This document shows, piece by piece, positions 12,198-23,600 of a DNA stretch of 64,000 bases. This DNA is from Owenia fusiformis (lineage: Eukaryota > Annelida > Polychaeta > Sabellida > Oweniidae). The position numbers were made by a program, and so were the translations under genes. The notes beneath the pieces are model-generated. The model was not told the DNA's origin and did not search any database. It saw nothing but the letters and a program-made list of their open reading frames with translations. Within the stretch, counting starts at the first letter, position 1. The number at the start of each line of letters is the position of its first letter. The stretch spans positions 2,294,001 through 2,358,000 of the forward strand of contig CAIIXF020000006.1 in NCBI GenBank assembly GCA_903813345.2, in the 5' to 3' direction.

Positions 12198-13272
12198 TGT
12201 TGTCTACTCATACAGATCATCAGGTGTCGCTCTTGTTATATTTAGTCTACTTCACAGTGTTCTTCCCCATGATTCTTTCCATAAAGTGGATGCAACATTC
12301 TCATTTTCAAAATTTTGATCGAACTTCTGATTTTCAAGTTGGTGAAAATTGGTTTTCAGTTAGGTGCAATTAATAGCGTATTTCAGAGGTGAGTGCATTG
12401 GCACTTTCTTTAATACTGGGGAGATCACTGCTACTTGATCTACATTCTAAGATTAAGCACACTGTTTCACTCATAGTGTACTTAATCATTTATTCTTCAA
12501 CTTATTATACAACTATTCAGTTCTTAACTGTTGTAAAAGTTTGTTCAAACGCACATTTCATTAGAGATTGGTGCATGGTACCAAATGTATTTCTCTATGA
12601 TTTCATCAGTTTTTATATTTTTGCAATTTTTTTGTATTTTTAGATTGGATTATTGGAACAATTAAAATATTGAAAATAATGATTAAGGTAGTAGATGTAT
12701 TAATGAAAAATCTGTTTAGATAAGGTCACAATGTTAAACATGTAATGGCACAATATTATTAGGTGCAATCTCTGCTTCACACTAAATTCTACGTAAGAGG
12801 TTCTGTATTTGGATTTCTCAATTTAACTTAAAAGTTTGAATATAATGTTTTACCATATTATTTTTATAAAGCTTTTGAGACAATCGTTTATTAGTTATAA
12901 CAAGCTTTTGTGCATACTTATATGTACTATAAGGGTCTTTTCTCATTTTAAGATCTTATATAGTAACCAGTAACTGTGTCCATACATTTTGATGACTACA
13001 TTCTGATGTCATTCATAGTGTTACTGAATATGTCATACTTAACTAAATATTTTGGAATAATTTTGCCATGCTAGATGGCTGGAATTTTTGTAGGAATGGT
13101 CAATGTTAGAAAAGTTACATTTTACAATTAATATAATTGCCACACGGGAGAATATTTAGCAGAGAGTACTTTTGAGCTGTTTTATGTAAACAGAATTTAA
13201 TTCTACATAATTTTAGTTTTTCATCCATATTCAGTGTATCATAAATTGTATAAAATGTATATTTTAAGTGTA

Positions 13273-13287
13273 AATAAACATAATAAA
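13273..13287 (+). promoter_or_regulatory. Candidate PRPF38B polyadenylation signals
   Basis: Two AATAAA hexamers at 13273-13278 and 13282-13287 lie about 1.08 kb after the PRPF38B stop. The sequence 12198-13300 is AT-rich and without exons, consistent with a long 3' UTR. Confidence 0.5.
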
Positions 13288-13417
13288 AGTGTAACGATTA
13301 TGTTCATGTTGAATGTGTTTGATGTGTTAAAGGCCAAATCTAGATGGCAAATGTTCCAAATAATTGTCTCAATTCTAGAATATGTTGGGCTTATCTAATG
13401 AATCTTATATCATAATA

Positions 13418-14225
13418 CAGTAAAACCTGCGTACAGGGAATGCTCTTGGGACTGGAAGAAAGTTTCCTTGTTCATAGGTTTTCCCTATAGAGAGGGGCCG
13501 CACTTTCAGCAAACTCAAACTTGCCGAATAAGCATATTTATATTGGCATACATATTATGTATATATATATGGGCATTAATTGATCGTACCAATGCCGACT
13601 CCATACTTGGTTACTAGACCTTATTTTGAAATCTTGGAAGATGTATGAAGGTCTCCCACCTCCCTCCATTGGCTTAGGAACGTTCTCCCTATGTTGATTT
13701 TAGCTGCTGCTACTGCTGGGTCTAATGATGTCTAGTTGATGTAATTATTGATAGATTTGGCTCAACATGACACATGTACTTCTGTTATTGTGTCATTCCC
13801 TAGATTATCACAACTGATTTGTTGTAAAAAGGTTTGTTGAAAGGAAGAATTAGTGTCATGATAATAAGTAACAAACAGATTGGTATTAGTTTTAAAATAT
13901 ATCAGGGTAATTAACAGTAGGTGGGATGCTACATCTTGGCTACAATTGGCTTATCTTAATCTCATTCATATTAATCAAAGCTTTTTAGAATCAGATATTG
14001 GCTAAGACTTTCACACCTCTGAAAAATAATGGAATATACAGTGTCACCAATATTCCATATTCCTTGTTCACAGGTGAATTTTCATAATTTGCCCCAAAAT
14101 AGTGTTCCTTGTTCCCTGTTCACAGGTTTTCCCTACAAAGAGGGTCCATTAACATGTAAGTCATTAGAAAAATATTTGGTTCTTTTGAAAAGCATTCCTT
14201 GTTCATAGGTTTTCCCTACAGAGAG
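13418..14225. repeat. CAGTAAAACCTG-type dispersed repeat cluster
   Basis: The block begins CAGTAAAACCTGCGTACAGG and contains at least three copies of a CCTTGTTCATAGGTTTTCCCTA motif (about 13469, 14116, 14198), each followed by an AGAGAG-like stretch. The terminus resembles pogo/Tigger-type inverted repeats (CAGT...AAACCT). Related sequences occur at 20249-20426, at 37605-37725 and loosely at 63678-63845. No transposase is seen. Confidence 0.5.
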
Positions 14226-15409
14226 AAGAACAATCCCCAGAATTTAATATACCCAATAATCATTAACTTCACTTTTTCATTTTGGCCAAATGCTGTCATA
14301 CTCTGCCTTCTTTAAGCAACTGGTAGGTCTGGATGGGGGACCATCCCACTAAAAGATCTAGCCATTGTGCCTGAAGGGATTGATTAGAGCCATTGAAAAC
14401 ATTTTGAGGAATTTTCATCCCATCCCTTCAAAAGCAATACAAAACTCTGATTTGTACATGGATAGAAAGATGTATTTATTACATAGAATAATTCAATAGC
14501 AAATAATAACAATCTTTAGAATAGAAAATACAATTATTTGGTGTATAAAACCTAAAACTGATTAGAAAAAACAAGTATATAGTAAGGCCAAATCCAAAAT
14601 TATAGTGTATTGGTGATCTTCTTAGGAATTTTGTCAACATTTCACCCCTTCGATAGGGTGCAAACAAATTCTCAACAGGTTGGCATGTGAATTTCAGATG
14701 TTCAACAAAGTGAAGCACCCCGTTGCCAATATGCTGGTGAGATCACTGTGAACTAAACTACAAAGGCAGTTGCTGGCTTGAACAAATTATAAATATACAG
14801 TGTGTAAAATAATGCTATAAACAAAATTCATCATTGTTAATGTTAACAATTTCATATAAAAAAAGAATTTCAAGAACATAAATTCTGTGTTTTTCTGTTC
14901 ATAATTGCTTACGTTTACAAAAATATAAATACAGCGAATGATATTTAATTATATGACATCAGACACAATTCTGATTTTGATGTGAATCTGATTGCCCAAT
15001 TATATAATGATACATATCCCAACATGAGATCATACTTAAACCCTAATACTATAATTTAAAGTGCAGTACTTACAATTACCTACACTTATAATTTTCTGAC
15101 AGAATTAACATTAAAGATATAAACTCTTATACCCTGAAATTTTTAGTAACAGTACCTTATGTTTCGGGCAATTACTGCGTTAGGTAGACCACCCAAAATA
15201 ATGCTTTGATTTTACAACTATGTCATGGTTTCTTTTGTAAAAAATGAAAAGTGGTAATAAGTGATGACTGATAATGAGCATGAGAATGAGCATTTAGTTT
15301 TGTTTTAAGCTCTTAGGACCCAACCAACCCCTTTATCATTAACACTGTATATTTCATTTGCTTGGTTGGGCATGTAAATTAAATGGTAAACAGGGTAACT
15401 ACTTATTAA
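14226..15409. other. Intergenic sequence without recognisable features
   Basis: I see no exon, RNA gene or clear repeat here on either strand. A 79-codon minus-strand frame at 14479-14718 has no recognisable motif and lies in AT-rich sequence; I do not call it a gene. Confidence 0.5.
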
Positions 15410-15729
15410 TAGTGTTGTCGCGATTAATCGATACATCGCGATATACATCGCCAAAGCTGATTCTGGCGATGCATCGATGTCTGAAACAAAACAACGATGT
15501 TTTTAAAAAAATTTAATTTGCTAAAAATCACCCTTTCTTGTCTTATTTTGACGTAAATCGCTCACCTTTCTCATGTCTTATTTCATTTTCCAATGTTTTC
15601 TGATATTATTTCGCTTTTAAACTGTTTTAGCTAGTCGAAATGAATTAGTACCGTGGGTACTGGGCTCACATGGTCACATTTTTTGCTGATTTTTTGTTAT
15701 AAAATTATTTCAAGCCATCTGTCTCTCAG

Positions 15730-18385
15730 TCAATTAAAATGGCTGAAAAAAAAATGGATATAATTTTTTGCCAATAATTTGTAACAAAATTATTTCATAC
15801 AACTACTCTTTACAGTGACATGGCTTTTTGCAATGCAAAACACCTGAAATTATTTGTAAAGCTAGGAAAAATGGGCCAAAATTGAATTTCGCGAGACAAA
15901 AATGGCGACCATTTTGAAATCAGGCAAGCTTTTGAACCAGGAGTCATAGGGGAGTTTTTTGTATTGATGTTGAACAAAAATAACTTGAAACTGGAATCCT
16001 ATCAACAGAGGTTTTAAGCAAATGGTCCAAAAGAGGATTTCGCGAGACAGATGGACAAATCAATGTTAACTAAAATGGCTGAAAATAAAAAAAACGGATA
16101 TAATATTTTGCCGATTTTTTGTAACAAAATTATTTCATACAACTACCTTTTACAGTGACATGGCTTTTTACAATGCAGGACAGCTGAAATTATTTGTAAA
16201 GCTAGGAAATGGTCCAAAAGTGTATTTTGCGAGACAGATGGACAAATCAATGTTAACTAAAATGGCTGAAAATAAATAAATGGATATAATTTTTTGCTGA
16301 TTTTTCGTAACAAAATTATTTCATACATCTACTCTTTACATTGACATGGATTTTTACAATGTAGGACACTTGAAATTATTTGTAAAGCTAGGAAATGGGT
16401 CAAAAGTGAATTTCGCGAGACAAAAATGGCGGCCATTTTGAAAATAGGCGAGCTTTTGAATCAGGAGTCATAGGGGAGTTTTCTGAATTGATGTTGAACA
16501 GAAATAACTTAAAACAGGAATCCTATCGACAGAGGTTTTAAAACGTGCCACAGAAAGTGGATTTCGCGAGTCAGATAGACAAATCAATGTTAACTAAAAT
16601 GGCTGAAAATAAAAAAATGGATACAATTTTTCGCTGATCTTTTGTAACAAAATTATTTCATATATCTACCCTTTACATTGACATGGATTTTTACAATGTA
16701 GGACACCTGAAATTATTTGTAAAGCTAGGAAATGGGTCAAAAGTGAATTTCGCGAGACAAAAGTGACAGCCATTTTGAAAATAGCCGAGCTTTTGAACCA
16801 AGAGTCATAGGAGAGTTTTTTGTATTGATGTTGAACAAAAATAACTTAAAATGGGAATCCTATCGACAGAGGGTTTAAGGTAAATGGTCCAAAAGTGAAT
16901 TTTGCGAGACAGTTGGACAAATCAATGTTAACTAAAATGGCTGAAAATAAATAAATGGATATGATTTTTCGCTGATTTTTCGTAACATAATTATTTCATA
17001 CATCAACTCTTTACTTTGCAATGGATTTCTACAATGTAGGACACTTGAAATTATTTGTAAAGCTAGGAAATGGGTCAAAAGTGAATTTCGCGAGACAAAA
17101 ATGGCGGCCATTTTGAAAATAGGCGAGATTTTGAACCAGGAGTCATAGGGGAGTTTTCTGAATTCATGTTGAACAGAAATAACTTAAAACAGGAATCCTA
17201 TCGACAGAGGTTTTAAAACGTGCCACTGTTATTGACAGAAAGTGGATTTCGCGCGTCAGATATTTATTTATTTATTTTTTATTTATTTTATTTGACATTC
17301 GCCTTAGAAACGGCGGCACACTAAAATAGGTGCGTCACATTTTAAAACAATAATACATACTAAAAACATTTATACAAGAACTTTATACACTTCTCGGTTT
17401 AAAAATCTTAATTAGAAATCTCTTGACTAAATTGTCAAAGACAATTCCATTAGCTTGCCCCCAGTCCTCAAAGATTACATCACCTAACATGCAAATAAGT
17501 TTTCTCCTTAAATTTGAGGATAAAAACATGGAGCTTAATTCTCTTGGACATTTGGACTCAATATCGAAATAAAATCCTGATCTCTCCTTAGTAAAGGCGG
17601 GGCATTCTAGGAGTCTATGTGTGATATCATCTTTACATTTACAATTACCCAACTTACAAATCCCATCACTTTTATTCCATCTTTCGTAATTAGATTCTAA
17701 ACAAAAATTATTTGTCCTGGCCAGGAACTTCAGCTTGGCTCCATAAAAATCATTGTCATTTTTAAAATAGTTTTCAATCTTAGGGTGAATCTTCAGTGTC
17801 TTATAAAAGTCAAGCGAAGGATGTTCTGTCATGCTATCAAAAAAACGTTCTGTATTTTGTATTTTACTTATTGACTGATATGCATCATACCAGTTACTGT
17901 CTTACTGTCAGATAGACAAATCAATGTTAACTAAAATGGCTGAAAATAAAAAATGGATACAATTTTTCGCTGATTTTTTGTAACAAAATTATTTCATATA
18001 TCTAATCTTTACATTGACATGGATTTTTACAATGTAGGACACCTGAAATTATTTGTAAAGCTAGGAAATGAGCCAAAAGTGAATTTCGCGAGACAAAAGT
18101 GACAGCCATTTTGAAAATAGGCGAGCTTTTGAAACAGGAGTCATAGGGGGGTTTTCTGTATTGATGTTGAACAGAAATAACTTAAAACAGGAATCCTATC
18201 GACAGAGGTTAGCTAGGAAATGGGCTAAAAGTGAATTTTGCGAGACAAAAATGGCGGCCATTTTGAAAATAGGCGAGCTTTTGAACCAGGAGTCATAGGG
18301 GGGTTTTCTGTATTGATGTTGAACAGAAATAACTTAAAACAGGAATCCTATCGACAGAGGTTTTAAAACGTGCCACTATTGTTGA
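15730..18385. repeat. Tandem array of about 345-bp units inside hAT element
   Basis: Blocks containing TTTCGCGAGACAAAAATGGC, AACAAAATTATTTCA, GGTCAAAAGTGAATTTCGCG and CAGGAATCCTATCGACAGAGG recur with alternating spacings of roughly 155 and 190 bp, so the higher-order unit is about 345 bp. The array ends in a GACAGACAGACGGACAAG microsatellite and an AGCTCACCATGTGAGCTA palindrome. The same family recurs at 25145-26163 without the hAT ends. Confidence 0.85.
17262..17906 (-). mobile_element. 5'-truncated LINE insertion (reverse transcriptase C-terminus)
   Basis: A minus-strand LINE 3' end is inserted in the hAT internal array, flanked by GTCAGAT at 17255-17261 and 17907-17913, a perfect 7-bp target duplication. 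The 3' end (left) is an (AAAT)n-type tail. The open frame runs from the truncated 5' end to a stop at 17383. It encodes the C-terminal zinc-knuckle-like block CKLGNCKCKDDITHRLLECP seen after the RT domain of many non-LTR retrotransposons. RT catalytic motifs are absent because of 5' truncation. The clade is not assigned. Confidence 0.85.
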
Positions 18386-18704
18386 CGGACAGACAGACAG
18401 ACGGACAGACAGACAGACGGACAAGTGAGTGATTGCAAAAGCTCACCATGTGAGCTAATGAACCATTAATCTAAAAAAATTACTTTACTTTCATTTCACC
18501 GTTACTAGAGGTTCCCGGATGTACCAGCGTACTCTTATTAATTTGTTCTGTTCGGTATTTTAGTGCATTGGCGTTCGGTATTTCAGTGCACTTTTCTCGG
18601 ACTTTTTCTCGATGAACATCGCGATGTGCATCGATGTTTACTACTGAAAATTGCTGATGCATCGATGTATGATTATGGCACATCGCGACAACACTACTTA
18701 TTAG

Positions 18705-20248
18705 TATGAATTACTTTTTTCTGTGCATCAATCAAACCTAAAAAAAAAAGCAATCAACAGACAATGGTGCAATATTATATGGAAGAATGCATTGAAAAAT
18801 GGAATGTACTTTTCGAAATAATATTACACTGTGGTCCTTTGACTGCTTATTTTTTAAGTTTAATTGAAGCACAGAAAAGGTGATTCAACTATAATTAAGT
18901 ACATTGTCAGTTTTTGCTCATTTGCAAAATACTATTTGTAAAATTATTCTACTGTTACAAGACCAAAACAGTACATAGTAATCTACCATTCTACTATGTG
19001 GATTGAGTTTATAACAAAATATATCATATATCACACTTTACAAGGAACTGTAGAATGATATTTAAAGGAAGTGAATAATAAATACATACCAGTTTACCAG
19101 TTTGATTTCCAATCATGAAAAGTTCATACCTTGGTAATTCAAAATGTAATAAATAATTCACACTTATTTTTCTGACTTACAAAGTTATTGCTTGGTTTAC
19201 AAGCCTCTCTATTGATCCTATTATTTAAATTAAATAATTTCAGATATATCCTAAAAGAGCACTGCTCAACCTTGAAAATCCACATTTAATTTCATTCTTT
19301 CCAGAAACCTGTGATTTGCCATTCTATGGTATTTAATGCCTTTAATAGTCAAACACTAACATATTTATAATAAGTTTACTCTGATTTAATCCTTCCCTAT
19401 AATGAACTAGATTCTAATATTGTATAAAACCTGTTTCTAAATACTGTTTACAAAAATGGGCCTAAAGAGATAAGTTTCTTGTATAAAATATTGACACTTT
19501 TTGTATAAAAATTTATCAATATAATAATTATATAAAGCGAAACTATTATTTGTCTTTATTACATCCTAGAACTGTAAAAGTAACCTGTATAAGAAGATGA
19601 CCCTTGATAACTTGGAAATACATGTACTATAGTACCACTTTTCTATTTTACAGGTTTTAAATGTATAACTGGATAGGAACACTTTCATATCACATTTAAT
19701 TACTTGTATTACAGTTAAGTTGGTACAATGTAATTCATGTACATGTATAACAATTTCAAACTGTATCATTACGAATATACTTTGACCTCAATAACATGTA
19801 AGAAAATTATAATTGTAAAAACAAATCAGAACAGGAAAATATAAGTGCATTAAAACCTGTCTAAGGTGAATGCCCTTCACATTTGCTGTTAACATAGACA
19901 GATTTTATACTGTAAACTGCTACTCCGGTTGAGACTGAGGCTGAGAGGAAATCATAAATTTAAGTCCATGTTTGAAGTTCAATCAAAGTCCAACTTTGCC
20001 ACTAATATGGAAATGTGCTTCCAAACATTTCACCACAATAATGCTGAGAGTTTATATGACACAGTGCTTTTTTATTTTTGAGTTAAGACATCTTGGTTAT
20101 GTCTTCATGATGTCAGGTGACACCATGCATGGGAGAGGAATGCCTTCTTGGAGATATGGACTTAGTACCATGAGGCCTTGAGGTCCTGAAATAATTTTAA
20201 CAAACATGTATATATACGGCATGTCACAAACAATGTGATCCCAAACAA
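18705..20248. other. Intergenic sequence downstream of the ARM-FN3 gene
   Basis: AT-rich sequence with no exon recognised on either strand. At about 19850-19916 a short inverted pair (AAAACCTGTCT / AGACAGATTTTATACTGTA) looks like a small relic of the pogo-type repeat family. Part of this span could be 3' UTR of the minus-strand gene. Confidence 0.5.
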
Positions 20249-20426
20249 TGTACAATAAAACCTGTCTAAGTGGAACACATTTAGAACCTCTAAAGTGTTC
20301 AACTTGGGAGTTGTTCCACTTATAAAGGTTCATTTAACAATAAGTCAGTTGATCTTTGAAAAGTGTTCCACTAACAGAGGTATTCCACTTCTAGAGGTGT
20401 TCCACTTTACAGGTTTCATTGTAATT
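20249..20426. mobile_element. Pogo-type MITE, about 178 bp
   Basis: The ends TACAATAAAACCTGT and ACAGGTTTCATTGTA are near-perfect inverses with TA at each edge. The interior holds five GTTCCACTT-like words in tandem (AAGTGGAAC on the other strand). The TIR type (CAxTxAAACC, TA target) fits pogo/Tc1-mariner-derived MITEs; assignment is an inference. It lies 3' of the ARM-FN3 gene stop. Confidence 0.6.
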
Positions 20427-20482
20427 CCAACTTCAATCTAGTTTGTATTACTACTGAACTGCCTTATAAATTACATGTACAG

Positions 20483-20488
20483 TTTATT
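20483..20488 (-). promoter_or_regulatory. Candidate polyadenylation signal of ARM-FN3 gene
   Basis: On the minus strand AATAAA lies about 190 bp past the stop at 20679. Other weaker sites exist farther left, so the true 3' end is uncertain. Confidence 0.35.
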
Positions 20489-20678
20489 TTTCCAAGGGAA
20501 CATTGTGAATCCCAACTTGATGAACATGTTCCTTTTATGTCTTTCTTGTAGCAAAAATACAATCCTTTCACTTATTTGTTATATTACACATTTTTCATTC
20601 AGTTTGAAATTGAGACTGAACTAAAAAATTGTATTATTTCATGGATGGTTCAGCAAGAATATTAATACTTGTAGAAAC

Positions 20679-23600
20679 TTACTGGTCCCTAGCAACTGCT
20701 AATTTAGGGGGAGCTCGCTGGCCCACCCCCATCATACCTAAGTGGGCATCACCAGAGGGCCCACCAGCAGAGTTTGGATCATGAGAGCCACCTATGTTTC
20801 CAAAGGGATCCATCTGGGTTTGACTTCTAGCAAGGGCTTCTAGCTGCCTCACATGAGAATCTGAATTGTAGAAAAAAGACTGTGTTCTTAATGGTTCCTG
20901 TATTTGATGACCTAAAAATATCCAAACTTTCGCTCCTAGAATGGCAAGAAATTCAAATATTTGAAAACTAAATATCCATCAGCTTTGGTTTCAAAAGTCA
21001 CTTTTTAAAAAAAAATTGAACAATTAAGTCATGACAATTAATATTTGGCAATGAATGATTAAACAATCATCAAATGAATATTTTCAAACTTGAAAAACTG
21101 TTTTTGAGTTTTTGATTCTAAACTTCTTACCTGAAGTCAATCATTAAAATTGCATCAACTGATCAAAATATGCTGACACTTCAAAATCTGAGGGTTGCCC
21201 TTTCTATTATGTTAAAACAAACATCTCATTCACAAAATAAACTCTAAAATCTTACTCCGCTCAAGAACATTAAGATTTGTGTTTCCCCTTCGCAGATTAG
21301 CGCCCACATGGCCAGGTAGATTTAGTGGTTGGGTTCTGCATTGCATGGGTACAAATCCCTTTCCTGGAACACTGTGTTGGACCTGGCTTGTTGGGAAATC
21401 GGGTTGCCATTGATGAGTGGACATTGTGTTAGATAGCGCCACTGACTTCACCGTGGGTTTCTCAAGGTTTCTCTTTAGTATAGGCCTGAAGAGTATTCAA
21501 AATTAATATGAAGTATACAGAATACAAATTAGTAATATTGATTTTTTAAAAATAATTTCATAAAATTTCTGTTGGATAGTAGTCATTGCCTATGTAAGCA
21601 TGTGATACTCACTTAAAATACTTTCTGTATCAAGTCTAATTATGGTATGATTAGAAGTTAGAAGTTATTTATATTTTTTGTGTATTTAAGATAAAAGCTA
21701 GGCACTCGATCCCCATTATGTCATAACCTAAAACTAAGAACAGTTACCTCAAGTATTTACTAACCTATGAGCACCTAGAAATGTGTTAGTCCTGTGTGGT
21801 ATTTTTGGAGCAGGTAGGTCAATGTCACCATAACCTTGTTGAGTGGAGGGGTAGTTCCTAGATGCCTTTCCCGTCTGTGTCAGGCTAATACTTGTACTAA
21901 ATTGTCTGTTAAGCTCCTGGTCTTGGTGTTTTTGGGCCTGAGCAAGCCACGATGGATCAATTTCAAATCCTGTTAGGCCAGGACGAGTGTCCCCCTCAGG
22001 AGGTAATTTCCCATGATGCCTAGACATATTGGAGTAGAACTGCTTGGTAGCAGTGGACTGTTCTATCCCCCATTGGGGTGGAGCCTCCTCAGGACTAGAA
22101 ATTTTATGTCTATGCAGGGAGTCTTTACTAGATTGTTCTTGAGATTCTGTCTTGACGAGATTATCAGTCTTATCTATTTTCTCACTTTTAGTTGAATATT
22201 TTGATGCCATTTTTGTTAAAACATCCATTTTGTCATTTTTAGCTTTCATATGTTTATGAGGGTCAAGCTCGTGTAAATGTTTTGGTGATTTTAGTCCCTC
22301 ACGGTTTTTGTTTTTATGTTTTTTCTTGGCAACCGTAACTTCAGGGTCGGTGTCCTCACTACTACTTGTTGGCTTTAAAAGATGGCGCTGAGCCATCTGT
22401 GACATGTCTTTTGATTTTGATGAGTGTGAATTATCATATTGAGCCTTAGGCACATTAACTGTTAACTTGGTACTCTCACTCTTAAGTTTATTGGGCGAGT
22501 GCATCTGCTTTGAATGCTTTTCCCCACTGTTTGTTGATTTTGATGAATTTTCTATATCTTCTTGTTTCACAGTTGTAAGGCCCTCCTTCCTATTGGCACT
22601 TTCGCTGCTAGAGGCTGCAACAAAAATTAATATGTATTCAATATACTGTGAATGTTACTGTGTTGATTCAAATGTCAACTTGAATAATGATGAAATAACA
22701 ACTGATGTCATCTTAAAATGACATGAATGTAATTTTAAACTGACATTAATATCATCTTAAACTAACACTAAAATCAGCTAAAGTTACTCCAAGTGTCACA
22801 ATTCTAATTTTTCCTGATATTTATATTAAACTAACATTGATATCAATTTAAACTGACACTGATGCAACATTATTTTGACTTATATCATTATATACTTTTG
22901 TCTTATATCAACACATTTCTTTAATCCCTGTATGTGAATTAAGGAAACACGTCACTCACCTGACTGTGGCCTGGTCAGATCTAGAGACTCAAGGACGGGA
23001 GTATTCGTGTCATCTTTTGCCTTGTTCTGAAACAGTAGCAAAATCATATTATCACCATCTCCATTAGGTTTTAAAGCATAGTAGAGTTTACTTAATATAA
23101 CAGTACATTAGCTAATAATTTTGATTTTTTATTGTTTTCTATATCATAATAAACATTAATCCAAGTGACTGACCCATTGTAAAAATGTGGGTCAGTATAA
23201 TTTAATGCCACGCCCTGTAGGCATGGACTACCATGATAAAGGATTTATAGTGGTCATCTCACAGGAACAGTAGTTAATAAATATTAGTAGAAAATCTGCA
23301 AACAATACAGTACATTTTGAATTAAAACCCCTTTTAATTTGATATCAAGTTTCCAACTTCAAAAATTCACCTGGAACCCTACATTAATATCAAATGGGAA
23401 GTTGTTTTAATTCATAATTACATCTTGCATTGGAGTTGTGGAACATATGTTAATACTAGTTCAATTTTACAAAACACACACCAGTTTAAAAATTCACAAT
23501 ATCTACATATAAATTATTGAGAAGTTATTTACTGGGGGAGGATATCGAAAGTGTAGAAAATGTGCTATTATTTTGTTTTCTACAATGTGAATATGAATGA

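Larger units (their letters stand above)
15410..18696. mobile_element. hAT-like non-autonomous transposon, 3.3 kb, with TSD
   Basis: The left end reads TAGTGTTGTCGCGAT and the right end is its exact inverse. The element is flanked by CTTATTAA (15402-15409) and CTTATTAG (18697-18704), an 8-bp target duplication with one mismatch, as hAT elements make. Subterminal regions at both ends carry repeated ATCGATGCATCG/ATCGCGAT words. The interior is a tandem array (15730-18385) plus an inserted LINE piece. No transposase frame exists, so it would need a trans-acting enzyme. The superfamily call rests on TSD length and the TIR. Confidence 0.8.

Noticed and set aside
11770-12318. Long frames on both strands overlapping the PRPF38B RS exon
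   Set aside because: Shadows of the low-complexity RS coding sequence; the RS frame is the one joined by splice phases.
14479-14718. 79-codon minus frame MLHFVEHLKFTCQPVEN...
   Set aside because: No motif, no splice context and AT-rich composition; likely chance.
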